Part shown: piece by piece, positions 44,403 to 53,767 of the stretch | How positions within the stretch are numbered: the stretch's first letter is position 1 | How the letters are laid out: the number at the start of each line of letters is the position of its first letter | DNA from: Glaciecola sp047250385 | Lineage (GTDB): Bacteria > Pseudomonadota > Gammaproteobacteria > Enterobacterales > Alteromonadaceae | Length of the DNA stretch: 64,000 nucleotides | NCBI RefSeq assembly: GCF_047250385.1 | Contig: NZ_JBLBVM010000049.1 | Coordinates: 79,271-143,270, forward strand | Reading direction: 5' to 3' | Translations under genes and position numbers: made by a program | The notes under the pieces: generated by a model | Database searches by the model: none | The model's input: only the letters and a program-made list of their open reading frames with translations | What the model was told of the DNA's origin: nothing

Positions 44403-46307
44403 TTACTTACTCTTTGCGGCTTGCTCGAACACCAATTTATTAAACTCTTCGCTGCTCATTGGCCTGTGTAAGAAATATCCTTGCGCCATTGAGCAACGCT
44501 CCTTAGTCACATAGTCCAAGGTTTCTTGATCTTCTATGCCTTCAGCTATGACCTCTAATTCAAGGTTGTGACCAACGTCAATAATCGTTCGCGCGATGGC
44601 AGCACTTTGCTTATCACGAGTAACGTTCTGCAAAAAGCTCTTATCTATTTTTAAATAGTCGATAGGTAGAATTTGTAAATAACTAAACGATGAATAGCCT
44701 TTGCCAAAATCATCCAAAGCAAATGAGACACCTCTAGTGCTCAAGCGCTCCATAATATGACGAATTCTATCCTTGTCTTCCATAAATATGGATTCCGTCA
44801 GCTCAATAATTAATTGAGAGCCAACATCTTCATTCGCATCTACCGTGTCGATTAGGTGTTGAATTAAGTCCGTGTCTTGAAACTCAATAACAGACAGATT
44901 AACCGCTAACTTTAAATCGAGAATTCCTTTACTGTGCCAATATTTCAGATGTTTAATTGCTGAATCAATCACCATTTTACCGATATGAGTGATGAGTCCA
45001 GTCGATTCTGCAACAGGTATAAAAATGTCGGGAGGAACGCTGCTCTTATCTGCTTTAAACCACCGGATCAACAATTCAGCACCAACAATTCTTCCCGTTG
45101 CTAACTCAATTTTAGGCTGGAAAAACGTCTCGAGTTCATTGGCATTTAGCGCTTCGCGCAATTCACGTTCAATTTTAACTTGAAAAAACGCTTTCGATTC
45201 TAGCTTCTTGTTATAAAACTCAAACGTATTTTTACCTTCCTCTTTTGCCTTGTACATTGCCATATCGGCTTTGAGGATCAATTGCTCAGGAATAGCATCG
45301 TGCTCGGGGAATAGCGATACTCCGAGACTCAAGGTGACAAAATGCTGGCGACCATTAATGATAAAAGGCTCATTCAATATATGTAGTAGCTCTTTACATA
45401 AAACCGTCGCATCACCTTGCTGAGTGATCCCTTCAAGCAGTATGACAAACTCATCACCGCCCAGGCGCGCTAAGGTATCTTGTTCCCGAAGACGTGACTG
45501 AATGCGTTTTACTAGCATTATCAAAAGCTCATCACCAGCTTTGTGGCCTTCAGTATCGTTTACACGCTTAAAGTTGTCTAAGTCGACAAATACAACCGCT
45601 ATTTGCCGCTTTTCACGTTTTGCTAACGCGACCGCATGCTCAACCCTATCTAGTAGCAAAATACGATTAGGAAGCCCAGTTAGAGCATCATGATAAGCTT
45701 GATGTTGAATGAGTTCTTCCGTCGCTCTTTGTTGCGTCACATCTCTGAGACACCAAACTCGACCTACTAAGACATGATTAATAATTTGTGGAAGTGAACG
45801 GTATTCATAAGTGAAGTTGGTGGTTAATTCCACTACCCCAGCCAAGCTCTGAAGCGGGCTTTCTTTTAAACTGTTATTCACTTTTTGTGCATTTTTAGGG
45901 TTTTTAAAAATACTCAGTAAGCCAGCCCAATCATTAAAATCAACGATGTTGTTAGCTTCAAAAAACTCTTCGCCCATTTTGTTTATCGACGCTAATTTCC
46001 CTTTAATGTCATACACCAGAATAATTTCACCGGTAGCGTCGAAGGTCGCGTTGACAACACTAAGTGAGCCTTTAAGTTGATTTTTGGTTTCAGTTAGCTC
46101 TTCTAGCTGCGATTTAAGGAGCGTGTTTCGTTCATTAAGTTCAGCAGAAATAAGATATAAAGAGCGCTCAAGCAGGCTAATTTCCTGATCGTACTGATCA
46201 TAAACCTCTGACACAGACAACAAAAAGTCTTTATTCTCCTCAGATTGAGGCAAAGAACTTTTATTACGCCTAAGTTGGCGCTGCAGTAGTTTATGAATAT
46301 CAGTCAA
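44403..46307 (-). CDS. PAS-GGDEF-EAL cyclic di-GMP protein
   Basis: This 634-residue protein has an N-terminal coiled coil, a PAS-like domain (VNATFDATGEIILVYDIKGKLASINKMGEEFF), a GGDEF domain (HDALTGLPNR then LARLGGDEFVILLEG) and an EAL domain. The EAL signature is ELL in VGAELLIRW, with DDFGKGYSSFSYL and LKIDKSFL present, so phosphodiesterase activity is plausible, and the GGDEF motif is intact. The start is TTG, just after the FIST gene stop, so the two are translationally coupled. The pair likely forms a sensor-effector unit. Confidence 0.9.
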   Translation of the reverse strand: MTDIHKLLQRQLRRNKSSLPQSEENKDFLLSVSEVYDQYDQEISLLERSLYLISAELNERNTLLKSQLEELTETKNQLKGSLSVVNATFDATGEIILVYDIKGKLASINKMGEEFFEANNIVDFNDWAGLLSIFKNPKNAQKVNNSLKESPLQSLAGVVELTTNFTYEYRSLPQIINHVLVGRVWCLRDVTQQRATEELIQHQAYHDALTGLPNRILLLDRVEHAVALAKREKRQIAVVFVDLDNFKRVNDTEGHKAGDELLIMLVKRIQSRLREQDTLARLGGDEFVILLEGITQQGDATVLCKELLHILNEPFIINGRQHFVTLSLGVSLFPEHDAIPEQLILKADMAMYKAKEEGKNTFEFYNKKLESKAFFQVKIERELREALNANELETFFQPKIELATGRIVGAELLIRWFKADKSSVPPDIFIPVAESTGLITHIGKMVIDSAIKHLKYWHSKGILDLKLAVNLSVIEFQDTDLIQHLIDTVDANEDVGSQLIIELTESIFMEDKDRIRHIMERLSTRGVSFALDDFGKGYSSFSYLQILPIDYLKIDKSFLQNVTRDKQSAAIARTIIDVGHNLELEVIAEGIEDQETLDYVTKERCSMAQGYFLHRPMSSEEFNKLVFEQAAKSK

Positions 46308-46308
46308 C

Positions 46309-47439
46309 TTAGTTCTCTGAAAATAATGTTATTGTCATGGTTTGATTGTGCAGGCCACATCGACCAAAGGGCACGATCGGCGATATTTCACCGTACGAAT
46401 AAAACCCCGTCATTTTACAGTTATCTGGTAACATTTCTTGAATAATTTCTAATTCTTCTTCAGTGCGCTGGTTAAGTACCAGACGTCTGCCTACACAGCT
46501 GATCAAAATCGCTAGCTCAGGTCCTGATTGCGGCATAGTCTGAATTGATTTAGTAACTGCTCCCTCTGCGCCATCTACTAGATCCGCGTAGTTTGCCCGC
46601 ATTAGCTGACAAGTTGCGCCTTCTGGCATGCTGCCTGCAAAAATCATACTCTGATTATCTTCATCAATATTCAAAATAGTGCGTACTACGGTTTCGCTGT
46701 CACTTTCTTGTGTCATCGCTAACGGAAATAACAAGGCTGAAGCAGGCAAATTATCAGCATGCTCACCAAGGAATTGCTTGTACAGCTCTAAGGCCGGCTT
46801 ACCATCTAGTTCATATAGAATGTTGTCTTTCGATTTAGTAATTTGGCGTTCTGGACCAAATTCGCGCCAACCGCCTAAGTTGCCATGCCCAATTTGCAAG
46901 CTTTCACCATAGAGTCCAACAACTACAACCAAACCAGACTCTACACGATCATCATGCCATACTTGGGTTTCTTCAAAGCGTGAACCGTCGCCTGCGAGTC
47001 CACCCGTCACTAAAACATCCTCTGGTAAATGAGGCGTAATGCCGTCTATTAATTCTGTGCCATTGACTAACTGACCATCGGATATTAAGAAAACATGCCT
47101 TAAGCCCTCTGGCTGCAATTTTTTCGCTAAATCCTGCCCCAACTGTAAGGTAGAATCTGACTCAGAAACCGATTGGCTATAGACTTTCACTGTCGTGGAT
47201 TTAAATTCGATAGCCGTTAAGCACAGTGTGTCATTGTAGAGTGCAGCACCTTGGATTTCTCCACTGGTTGTGCAGCCTACTAAATTTGCATTTGGGTAAT
47301 TTTGATGAATTTGCTGACGAATTTGCTGATCAGCTATGATATCGCGGTTGCCAAACAAGAGAATGAGTTGCGAATTGAGGTTAGGTTCTAATTGAGTCGA
47401 CCACTCATTATTGTCATAGATACTTTGAAATACGTTCAT
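46309..47439 (-). CDS. FIST domain-containing sensor protein
   Basis: FIST domains (F-box and intracellular signal transduction) are thought to bind small ligands such as amino acids. This 376-residue protein has the FIST-N marker NANLVGCTTSGEIQGAAL and the FIST-C marker KMTGFYSYGEISP, with VTGGLAGDGSRFE in between. It has no membrane segment. It is encoded directly upstream of the GGDEF/EAL protein and probably supplies its signal. Confidence 0.9.
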   Translation of the reverse strand: MNVFQSIYDNNEWSTQLEPNLNSQLILLFGNRDIIADQQIRQQIHQNYPNANLVGCTTSGEIQGAALYNDTLCLTAIEFKSTTVKVYSQSVSESDSTLQLGQDLAKKLQPEGLRHVFLISDGQLVNGTELIDGITPHLPEDVLVTGGLAGDGSRFEETQVWHDDRVESGLVVVVGLYGESLQIGHGNLGGWREFGPERQITKSKDNILYELDGKPALELYKQFLGEHADNLPASALLFPLAMTQESDSETVVRTILNIDEDNQSMIFAGSMPEGATCQLMRANYADLVDGAEGAVTKSIQTMPQSGPELAILISCVGRRLVLNQRTEEELEIIQEMLPDNCKMTGFYSYGEISPIVPFGRCGLHNQTMTITLFSEN

Positions 47440-47579
47440 TTGACACCTCGTTGCTCAGTTGAATAATAAAAAGCTATACCAAAGTTTAACGCATAGAGTA
47501 GGAATAATGAAACAATACAAGCTCTTCGCTAGATAAGTGAAATAAAACGTAGTCTGCAGCTATGCAATAGTGGCTGATT

Positions 47580-48539
47580 TTATTGCATCCAATCAATTAT
47601 AGATGGGTACAAATCGACGACTTTTTGCCCACGCTGTCGATTTGTGTAAAGCCTAATTAATTCATCGTTAAACTCTTTAAACTTGTAAAACCCACGATTT
47701 TCAACCATAAACTTTTCTACGTAGCCTTTAGCAAATAGGTAATCGTCTTTAGAATAGTTATCCAAGGCGTATAAGGAAAACACCGCCCATGTCATATATT
47801 CGTTGAATACCAAGTAAGGTTTGTTGTAACCACCGCCTTTATACCAAGGCTTTAAGTCTTTTAATGCAGTAGAAATTTGATCTATGTATGCGCCCGATGA
47901 AGGGTTCACGTAGGCGTGGTCAATCTCGGTAAAAAAGGTACGGGTTAGTTTAATCGCTTTTACGCTTTCATCATTATTTGAATCGTAGCGATTTGGCCCG
48001 CTAATAAACATAATTGCTTCTTTGAAACCGTTATTTTCGTACATCCTAGCGCTGTGATTTCCTGGCCCAAGTGGTGAAAAAAATACTTTGTAACTGTGAT
48101 ATCGTTCAGGAAAGTTTGATTCTAGCCATTGCCAAACTTTTTCAGCTTGTGAATCCTTTTGAAAACGGTCTTTTAACCCTGCATAGTAGGCTTGATGTTG
48201 TTGATAAAACTTTTGGAAGTCACTGACTTTTGCGAAATCCTCTAATAAGCTAATCTTATCTTCAAGGTCGTTGTTTGCACGAAAACCAGCGTAGATCACT
48301 GACTTAGTAATTTGTTCACTGTCCACTTCATAGGCGGGTCCGTTTTCAACAAAGCCATAATAATCAGCGCCGTTCAGAGCATTAAAAATCTGATGGTCTT
48401 TGTATGGGGAAAACCAAGCCAGAACTTCTGTAAAGTAAGTACTATCTCCATTCATTCCATATTTGGAATGATAATAATGGTCCGACAGCGCTAAGAGTAT
48501 ATTGCTTAATTCGTACACTTTTGGAACGTCTACCGTCAC
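47580..48539 (-). pseudogene. C-terminal part of a DUF4932-like protein, downstream of an in-frame stop
   Basis: This frame encodes about 319 residues (GTG at 48539) with DUF4932-like features: VDVPKVYELSNILLALSDHYYHSKYGMNGDSTYF, PYKDHQIFNALN and an EIDHAYVNPSSG zone that resembles a peptidase-like site. The sequence of 19 codons before the GTG is open and joins in the same frame, through one TAA (48597-48599), to the 98-residue secreted fragment upstream. So the gene was a single exported protein of about 436 residues. It could be expressed separately from the GTG, whose GGAAAG upstream is a poor fit. Confidence 0.75.
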
Positions 48540-48587
48540 CTTTCCTTTAGTCGCCTTAATATAGTGAGGGCTGTACGAAGCAGGTTT

Positions 48588-48611
48588 CTTTTGACTTTAG
48601 AAAGTCAAAAG
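48588..48611. repeat. Perfect 24-bp palindrome at the interrupting stop codon
   Basis: Two 11-base arms (CTTTTGACTTT and AAAGTCAAAAG) face each other over a two-base centre. The TAA that breaks the DUF4932-like gene lies at the centre of this palindrome. Confidence 0.85.
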
Positions 48612-48893
48612 CTTTATCTGTCCGTTAAACTTTAATGAAACTGATTCAGTGGTATCTTCACTGGCAGTAAGGAGCGTTGTTTTGCCACTCTGCCTTATTT
48701 CGGCACTTGGCGTGCTACCCCAGTACGTTAAATGAATGGTTTCTTTTTCTGACAACGAAGCAAAATCTATCGTTCTGATGAAATACTTATCTAAAATTAA
48801 ATCAAATTTAGGTTCTGTTAATTCAACAGTGTGTTCTTTTGTGAAGCTGTCAAAGCCAATAACCAGCAAACATAGTAGTAACAAATATTTCAT
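48597..48893 (-). pseudogene. N-terminal fragment of the same DUF4932-like protein
   Basis: This 98-codon frame starts with a signal peptide (MKYLLLLCLLVIGFDSF) and continues with a beta-rich segment (TVELTEPKFDLILDKYFIRTIDF). It ends at the TAA that splits the gene. The downstream frame continues without shift, so this is a nonsense interruption rather than an independent small gene. Readthrough or a sequencing error cannot be excluded. Confidence 0.72.
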
Positions 48894-49216
48894 GTTTGTG
48901 TTGTCCTTGCTGGTTAATTGTTTGGTGGGGATTGTGAGTTTTAGTATAGACTAGCATGCTTAATTAAGACTTTTCCGACCTCAATTGATATTAAACAAGT
49001 AGTGAGAGGAGCTTATTGACAATGGCGATCTTAATTTTTAGCAAATCTTCAAACGTCAAAGTGCTATACAAATGTTTGGATTTTTCTTTCTGAAATTCTA
49101 CTTTATAATAGTCCCCTTATAAAAACTGTTTATAAAACAAGCAGTTTAGTGTCCACTTTTTTATCACCTTCTAAAACCCAAAAAAGCAAGCTGTTGATTT
49201 TATTGCAAATTAATTT

Positions 49217-49232
49217 TGGCTTGTTTATTGCT
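49217..49232 (+). promoter_or_regulatory. Sigma-54 promoter (-24/-12) of the PEP-CTERM-like gene
   Basis: TGGC at 49217-49220 and TTGCT at 49228-49232 place the invariant GG and GC ten bases apart, as in the -24/-12 consensus (TGGCAC-N5-TTGCW). The expected start near 49243 gives a leader of about 28 nt with TTGGAG before the ATG. PEP-CTERM genes in other gammaproteobacteria are known to use sigma-54 with the PrsR activator. Confidence 0.75.
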
Positions 49233-49271
49233 AAAGGAAAATTGAATTAAAATATAAGTCTTGGAGTAGTT

Positions 49272-50063
49272 ATGAAAGTCTTTAAATGTTTTTGTGTTAT
49301 CGCATCATTAGCTTTTTCGGTTAATGGTTTTGCAAATATAATTAATGTAGCCGTAATTGGCGACAATACAGGTGGTTCGCAAACAAACGAGGTTATTTCT
49401 CAATTAAACGATAGTACCGTTTTTAATTTCAATGCGGTCAGTTTAAATCAAGGTTCGATAGTAAACGTCTCAAGTCTCAGTCCATACGACGCTATTATTT
49501 TAGGTGGGAGTGGCTCTTCGACCAATGGTTACTCGACTGCAGCCTTAAGCGCAGCATTTGACTTTATGAACAATGGGGGTGGTATCGTCACGGCTGGCTG
49601 GTGGCATTATGCTATTCAATCATTGACTGGTGCTGCTGATACTTTTGCTCAAGCAATATCTCCCGCCTTAACAACTGGCGGCTATAACTACTCAAATTCT
49701 AATAGCTTAGTGTTTAATAATGTAAACCATGCCATAACGATGGGTGTATCTGACTTTTTTTATTCAGGTTGTTGTTTAGAAGTGCCTAATGGTGTTGACA
49801 ATGGTGCAATTTCACTAGCACAAAATAATCAAGTAATTTATCAAGATAGCGTCGGGCGTTCTGTGTATTTAGGACCTGTCTATATGTCGAACTCAGGTTA
49901 TTCTAACGATCAACTTAGAAGTGGCAGTGCTGATCAGTTGTTTGAACAAGCTGTCGCATGGTCTGCAAATGGAAGCAGAATTTCTGTTTCTTCACCGACG
50001 ACTATAACGATGTTTTTAATAGGTATGTTCTTGCTTCTTGTAGGTCGTAAACTCGCTAAGTAG
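49272..50063 (+). CDS. PEP-CTERM-like sorted exoprotein
   Basis: This 263-residue protein has a signal peptide (MKVFKCFCVIASLAFSVNGFA) and a mature part like a ThuA/GATase-type fold (NVAVIGDNTGGSQTNEVISQL, YDAIILGGSGSSTNGYS, FDFMNNGGGIVTAGWWHYAIQSLTG). The C-terminus has a short SSPTT motif, a hydrophobic helix (ITMFLIGMFLLLVG) and a basic end (RKLAK), the layout of PEP-CTERM sorting tags processed by exosortase. The motif is a variant, not PEP. Such proteins are sorted to the outer surface or biofilm matrix. Confidence 0.8.
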   Translation: MKVFKCFCVIASLAFSVNGFANIINVAVIGDNTGGSQTNEVISQLNDSTVFNFNAVSLNQGSIVNVSSLSPYDAIILGGSGSSTNGYSTAALSAAFDFMNNGGGIVTAGWWHYAIQSLTGAADTFAQAISPALTTGGYNYSNSNSLVFNNVNHAITMGVSDFFYSGCCLEVPNGVDNGAISLAQNNQVIYQDSVGRSVYLGPVYMSNSGYSNDQLRSGSADQLFEQAVAWSANGSRISVSSPTTITMFLIGMFLLLVGRKLAK

Positions 50064-50101
50064 TTTTGTAAATTATCAGTGTCTAAATATCTTTAAATTA
50101 T

Positions 50102-50128
50102 TAAAAAACCCGCGTAAAGCGGGTTTTT
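50102..50128 (+). terminator. Rho-independent terminator of the PEP-CTERM-like gene
   Basis: ACCCGC and GCGGGT form a GC-rich stem over TAAA, flanked by A and T runs. It lies about 40 bp after the stop codon. Confidence 0.92.
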
Positions 50129-50553
50129 CATTTAAATCAAATGTAATTTAAGTAACAAGCTTAATTACAAAGTAAAGTTATATGCCGTATTTGAAGCCAT
50201 TCCAATTGGCAAAAACGGACGAACTTACATCGCACAACTACTGACCGGTAACATTATAGTTTGGGATTGAATACATTTGGATGCTGCGTTCTCCGGTTGC
50301 GAATATCTATTAAAGTTTGGGAATATTTAGAGCACGGTAGGATTTAGGATGATGCCCGTTTCATTAAAGTTTGGGAATAACTTGGCGCATTAAAGGATCT
50401 CTCTAACTGAGTGAGCCTAGTAATCAGGTTTTAATTACTAATGTGAATTAGTCTCAACTCAATCTGACACTTTTCATATACGAACTAGACTAAATTTGAC
50501 AGTCGCCTGATGCCACTTACCTACAATATTTATATACACAAAAGCGTACTCAT
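50129..50553. repeat. Gene-free stretch with three spaced repeats; candidate left end of the Tn7-like element
   Basis: The 17-bp ATTAAAGTTTGGGAATA occurs at 50309 and 50363, and a variant (ATTATAGTTTGGGAT) at 50253, so spacing is 54-56 bp. A frame of about 45 codons without ATG (about 50134-50273) ends in GRTYIAQLLTGNIIVWD at the first repeat and may be a gene remnant. The area between the host terminator and the HerA stop must contain the left end of the transposon, but I found no convincing match to the right side. Confidence 0.5.
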
Positions 50554-52386
50554 CTATTCTTCTTTCTCGTCCAAAGTACCGCACCAGCGATTTACGATTT
50601 TCATCAGATCAGCTTCATGAATAGCGTCATTCAACCAACCACTTGCGAATTTGATATCGTGAGAATTTGGTAGCTGTTCAGGCGATAACTCTCGAATTCG
50701 AATTCTGCTGGGGAGTGCTGCTGCTTCCCCAACAAAAATCGCCTCGCGCCTTGTAAGGGCTGATAACATTTTGGTTAAACCGTTTAAACTGTCAGGCAAA
50801 AATCTTGAAACATGCTCTTGATCACTAGAATTCGATAACCTAAGAACAATCCATGAGTTGCACTGAGAAAGGACTGTGCTTTCGACATCAGATGGTCTTT
50901 GTGAAATAAGCCCTAAGCCTAATCCGTATTTCCGTCCTTCTTTTGCAATGCGTCTAATCGCATCTTGAGCTTCTTTGTATTGTGCCTCACCATGGTTCGG
51001 TACATAGCGATGTGCTTCTTCACAGACAAATAGTACGGGGTCTTTCTCTCTTTCATCCCTTGTTTGCCAAAGTTTATATTGGAATAAGAGTCTGGATATT
51101 AATGCTGTCAACGGCCCAGCCACTTCATTTGGCAAGCCAGATATATCGATAATGCGAATGTCTTTTCCATCCGCCTCACCTACAAATTGTGTCAATATAT
51201 CCTGTAGCTTTGGAGAGGTATCCACATTATATTCTTTCAACAAAAAATTGAGCTGTGGATTGGATCGTAGGACTTTAAGTTTTTTAAGTATGTTATCAAC
51301 TTTATCTCGGCCTGATGATGCCGCCAAGTTATCCGGTTTTCCTAGTTTACGGCCTTGCACTTTGTCTATGTGCTTTACAAACTGAGTTAACTTAAACGGA
51401 ACCGGCTTGTCTCTATCAAAATTTAAAACTTGTTCTTCAGTTATATCAACGCTGAGACTAGCCTCATCCCCGCCATTTGGTTCTTCGCCGATATCCTGTA
51501 CCAAGCCAGCCTCTTGCAATCTAGAGTAAGTAATTGCCTCGTAAATAATATTATTTTGAGATGTAGCTTCGTGTTCAGTCTTGCCAATAATCAATGATCT
51601 CAATTCATCACTAGACATTAGCCAATAAGGTAATTTTAAAAGCTCTGCTTCATCATCAGTTACAGAAGCATCATTATACGCTCGGTATACTTTTGCTCTA
51701 TCACCAAAAGCACTAGCATATTCGCCATGTGGATCAATCATGACAATTCTGGGCTTTAACGTTGTGTCTTGAGGTTTATGGTCTAAAACAGAATGTAAAA
51801 TGGAAGCTACTGTTCCCGATTTCCCTGAACCAGTAGATCCTAATATTGCGAAATGATGGCCGAAAAGTTTGTCAATATTAGCTCGACATACTGCATTGTT
51901 GCCGCCTATGTAATTTCCAATAGGAACCATAGGGCTAATTGCTTCATCTTGAGCATTAGATTCTGCCGCTTTATAAACAGCCTCTAATTCATCATTCAGG
52001 CATATATAAGCGCTTTGCAAGGGCAAAGGATAAGTTTCAACACCGCGAGAAAAATCTAGGCGAGAATTTTTATTAGACCATATTCCTTGGCCAAACAAGT
52101 CTGCTTCTAAAATGCGTGCATCATCCGCGGCATTGATTGGTTGATTACTGTCATCAGCTATCAACTCAGATCTCATTTTAAGCGACCGTACAAAAGCAAA
52201 TAGTAACTTTCTGCCAAAATGCACTTTAATTATACTGCCCATTTGCCCCACAGGATAAACCTGTCCATCAACGGCACGAATAAGCTCGTTAACACTGTCG
52301 TCAATTTCGATGCGTAAATTATTGCCAGACACCTCAATAATTCTACCTACTTTCAATTCTTTCCTTGCTTGGAATATGTTACTCAT
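50554..52386 (-). CDS. herA: HerA-like ATPase of a SIR2-HerA defence system
   Basis: This 610-residue protein has an N-terminal HAS-barrel-like region and an FtsK-HerA ATPase: Walker A in AILGSTGSGKSGTVAS (about residue 185), DPHGEYASAF, Walker B in PVLFVCEEAHRYV (about 452), then LISQRPSDVESTVLSQC. Its start overlaps the stop of the SIR2 gene by four bases (ATGA). Published SIR2-HerA pairs form large complexes that degrade NAD+ on phage infection and block phage growth. As the last gene, it lies nearest the left end of the transposon. Confidence 0.9.
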   Translation of the reverse strand: MSNIFQARKELKVGRIIEVSGNNLRIEIDDSVNELIRAVDGQVYPVGQMGSIIKVHFGRKLLFAFVRSLKMRSELIADDSNQPINAADDARILEADLFGQGIWSNKNSRLDFSRGVETYPLPLQSAYICLNDELEAVYKAAESNAQDEAISPMVPIGNYIGGNNAVCRANIDKLFGHHFAILGSTGSGKSGTVASILHSVLDHKPQDTTLKPRIVMIDPHGEYASAFGDRAKVYRAYNDASVTDDEAELLKLPYWLMSSDELRSLIIGKTEHEATSQNNIIYEAITYSRLQEAGLVQDIGEEPNGGDEASLSVDITEEQVLNFDRDKPVPFKLTQFVKHIDKVQGRKLGKPDNLAASSGRDKVDNILKKLKVLRSNPQLNFLLKEYNVDTSPKLQDILTQFVGEADGKDIRIIDISGLPNEVAGPLTALISRLLFQYKLWQTRDEREKDPVLFVCEEAHRYVPNHGEAQYKEAQDAIRRIAKEGRKYGLGLGLISQRPSDVESTVLSQCNSWIVLRLSNSSDQEHVSRFLPDSLNGLTKMLSALTRREAIFVGEAAALPSRIRIRELSPEQLPNSHDIKFASGWLNDAIHEADLMKIVNRWCGTLDEKEE

Positions 52387-53573
52387 GATACGTCCCCTGT
52401 TTTGATGAACTGAGTTAGACCATCAAAACGCCACCATGTGTACTTGCTAGTATCTGTCTCAGCTAAACGAGTTATTGAATTATGGTAAATCCCTAATTCG
52501 CCAGCAACATAAATTCTAGAACCAATTTTGGGGCAGGTAAGCCAAGCGTCTAAAGTTTTGTTTATAACAACTCCATCTTTGGGATCTTCTTGAATAAAAG
52601 CAATAACAGTCGTTTGGTTAGAGTCACTTCTTAACGCGCTTTCTATTTCAGCGTTAATATGGTCATCACCAAAACTATAACCACAAGTAATCAATGTATT
52701 TTGCTGTCCATTCAATAGCGTTTTTCTTAAACCCAAAAACAAACTAGCAAACGGGTCTTTTTGCGTTTCTACATATTTTGTCGCTTGAGGATAAATCATA
52801 ATATTTGCTGGATTTGACAAATATTTAGTTCCGTACCGCGCACGGACTAACCCTAATTTATCATCTCTGTGCCAATCAATTGATCCATGTAGTTTATATA
52901 GTTGATAGGTATTCGAATCCGAAATTGCATTTGAAAATTCTTTCTCGGCGTTCCAAAACCCGACGGCACCACCTGAAAAACCATCGCATACTACTTTTTT
53001 GTGCAGAGCCAAGGCATCTTCGAGCAAAGTATCGTAATTAGTAGTAAAGAATGTAGTTTTTGAGCGTCGCTCGAGATTTGACTGACTAACCAATAGAGCT
53101 TCTATAAATTCACAATGAGGAGTTATTTCAACAATAGGGGTGGTAGCCTCACCAATCTCCTCTTCTATTCCACGCTCAGTATTCGCACCAACATATCCAT
53201 ACCTGACAATACCCCCAATAGCCTTGATAACTTCTAAATATAAGTGCCTTAACTGTTCACAGGTATAACTACTGGCACCAATATTTGCAGCTTTGTCTTT
53301 AGATCGATCAGCAATAGCTAGAAGGTCACCCAGATGGCTCAGATAGTGTTCGACATGGCAGTCAGCGGTTAGATCTGCTTTTAGCGAACCCAAAATTTCA
53401 TTTGTTTCAGCATCTGTTTCTTCTTCAATGATTTTCTCTACACGACTGGTTAATGGGTACATTAAAGGTATTTTTGAATCAAAACTTATCCCTGCACCGA
53501 AAAGCCAGTTTTGCTTAATTTCAGGGCCTAACAGTGTTTTTAGGCTTTCTAGTTTATTATCAAATTCTTCCAT
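52383..53573 (-). CDS. SIR2-like NADase of a SIR2-HerA defence system
   Basis: This 396-residue protein has a SIR2-type NAD-binding fold: WLFGAGISFDSKIPLM (residues ~20-35), FFTTNYDTLLEDAL (about 178), the catalytic histidine in LYKLHGSIDWH (about 228) and LITCGYSFGDDHINAEIE. In defence systems this family hydrolyses NAD+ rather than deacetylating proteins. The C-terminal part (RIYVAGELGIYHNSITRLAE) is less conserved. It is translationally coupled to the HerA gene, the standard two-gene layout. Confidence 0.9.
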   Translation of the reverse strand: MEEFDNKLESLKTLLGPEIKQNWLFGAGISFDSKIPLMYPLTSRVEKIIEEETDAETNEILGSLKADLTADCHVEHYLSHLGDLLAIADRSKDKAANIGASSYTCEQLRHLYLEVIKAIGGIVRYGYVGANTERGIEEEIGEATTPIVEITPHCEFIEALLVSQSNLERRSKTTFFTTNYDTLLEDALALHKKVVCDGFSGGAVGFWNAEKEFSNAISDSNTYQLYKLHGSIDWHRDDKLGLVRARYGTKYLSNPANIMIYPQATKYVETQKDPFASLFLGLRKTLLNGQQNTLITCGYSFGDDHINAEIESALRSDSNQTTVIAFIQEDPKDGVVINKTLDAWLTCPKIGSRIYVAGELGIYHNSITRLAETDTSKYTWWRFDGLTQFIKTGDVS

Positions 53574-53767
53574 AATTTTCTCTTTAATATCATCGTTATT
53601 TGAACACTAAACATTTAACCGAATGAATATATCTAATTTGAAGCTGTCATCAGATCGATTTTGCCGTTCGCCTCCTTGATACTATTAATACGCATTAAAT
53701 TTTTGGGCACACAATATCCTCCTAATCTAGGCTAGCCTAAACGTCATAATTTACGCATATTGCAGAT

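Noticed and set aside
50253..50379. CRISPR-like spaced repeats
   Set aside because: Only three short copies, one diverged, with no cas genes; better explained as transposon end sites or gene-end copies.
53640..53700. Possible small gene upstream of SIR2 because of an AAGGAGG on the minus strand
   Set aside because: The nearest ATG is about 20 bases away and opens only a five-codon frame; it is more likely chance or part of the promoter region.
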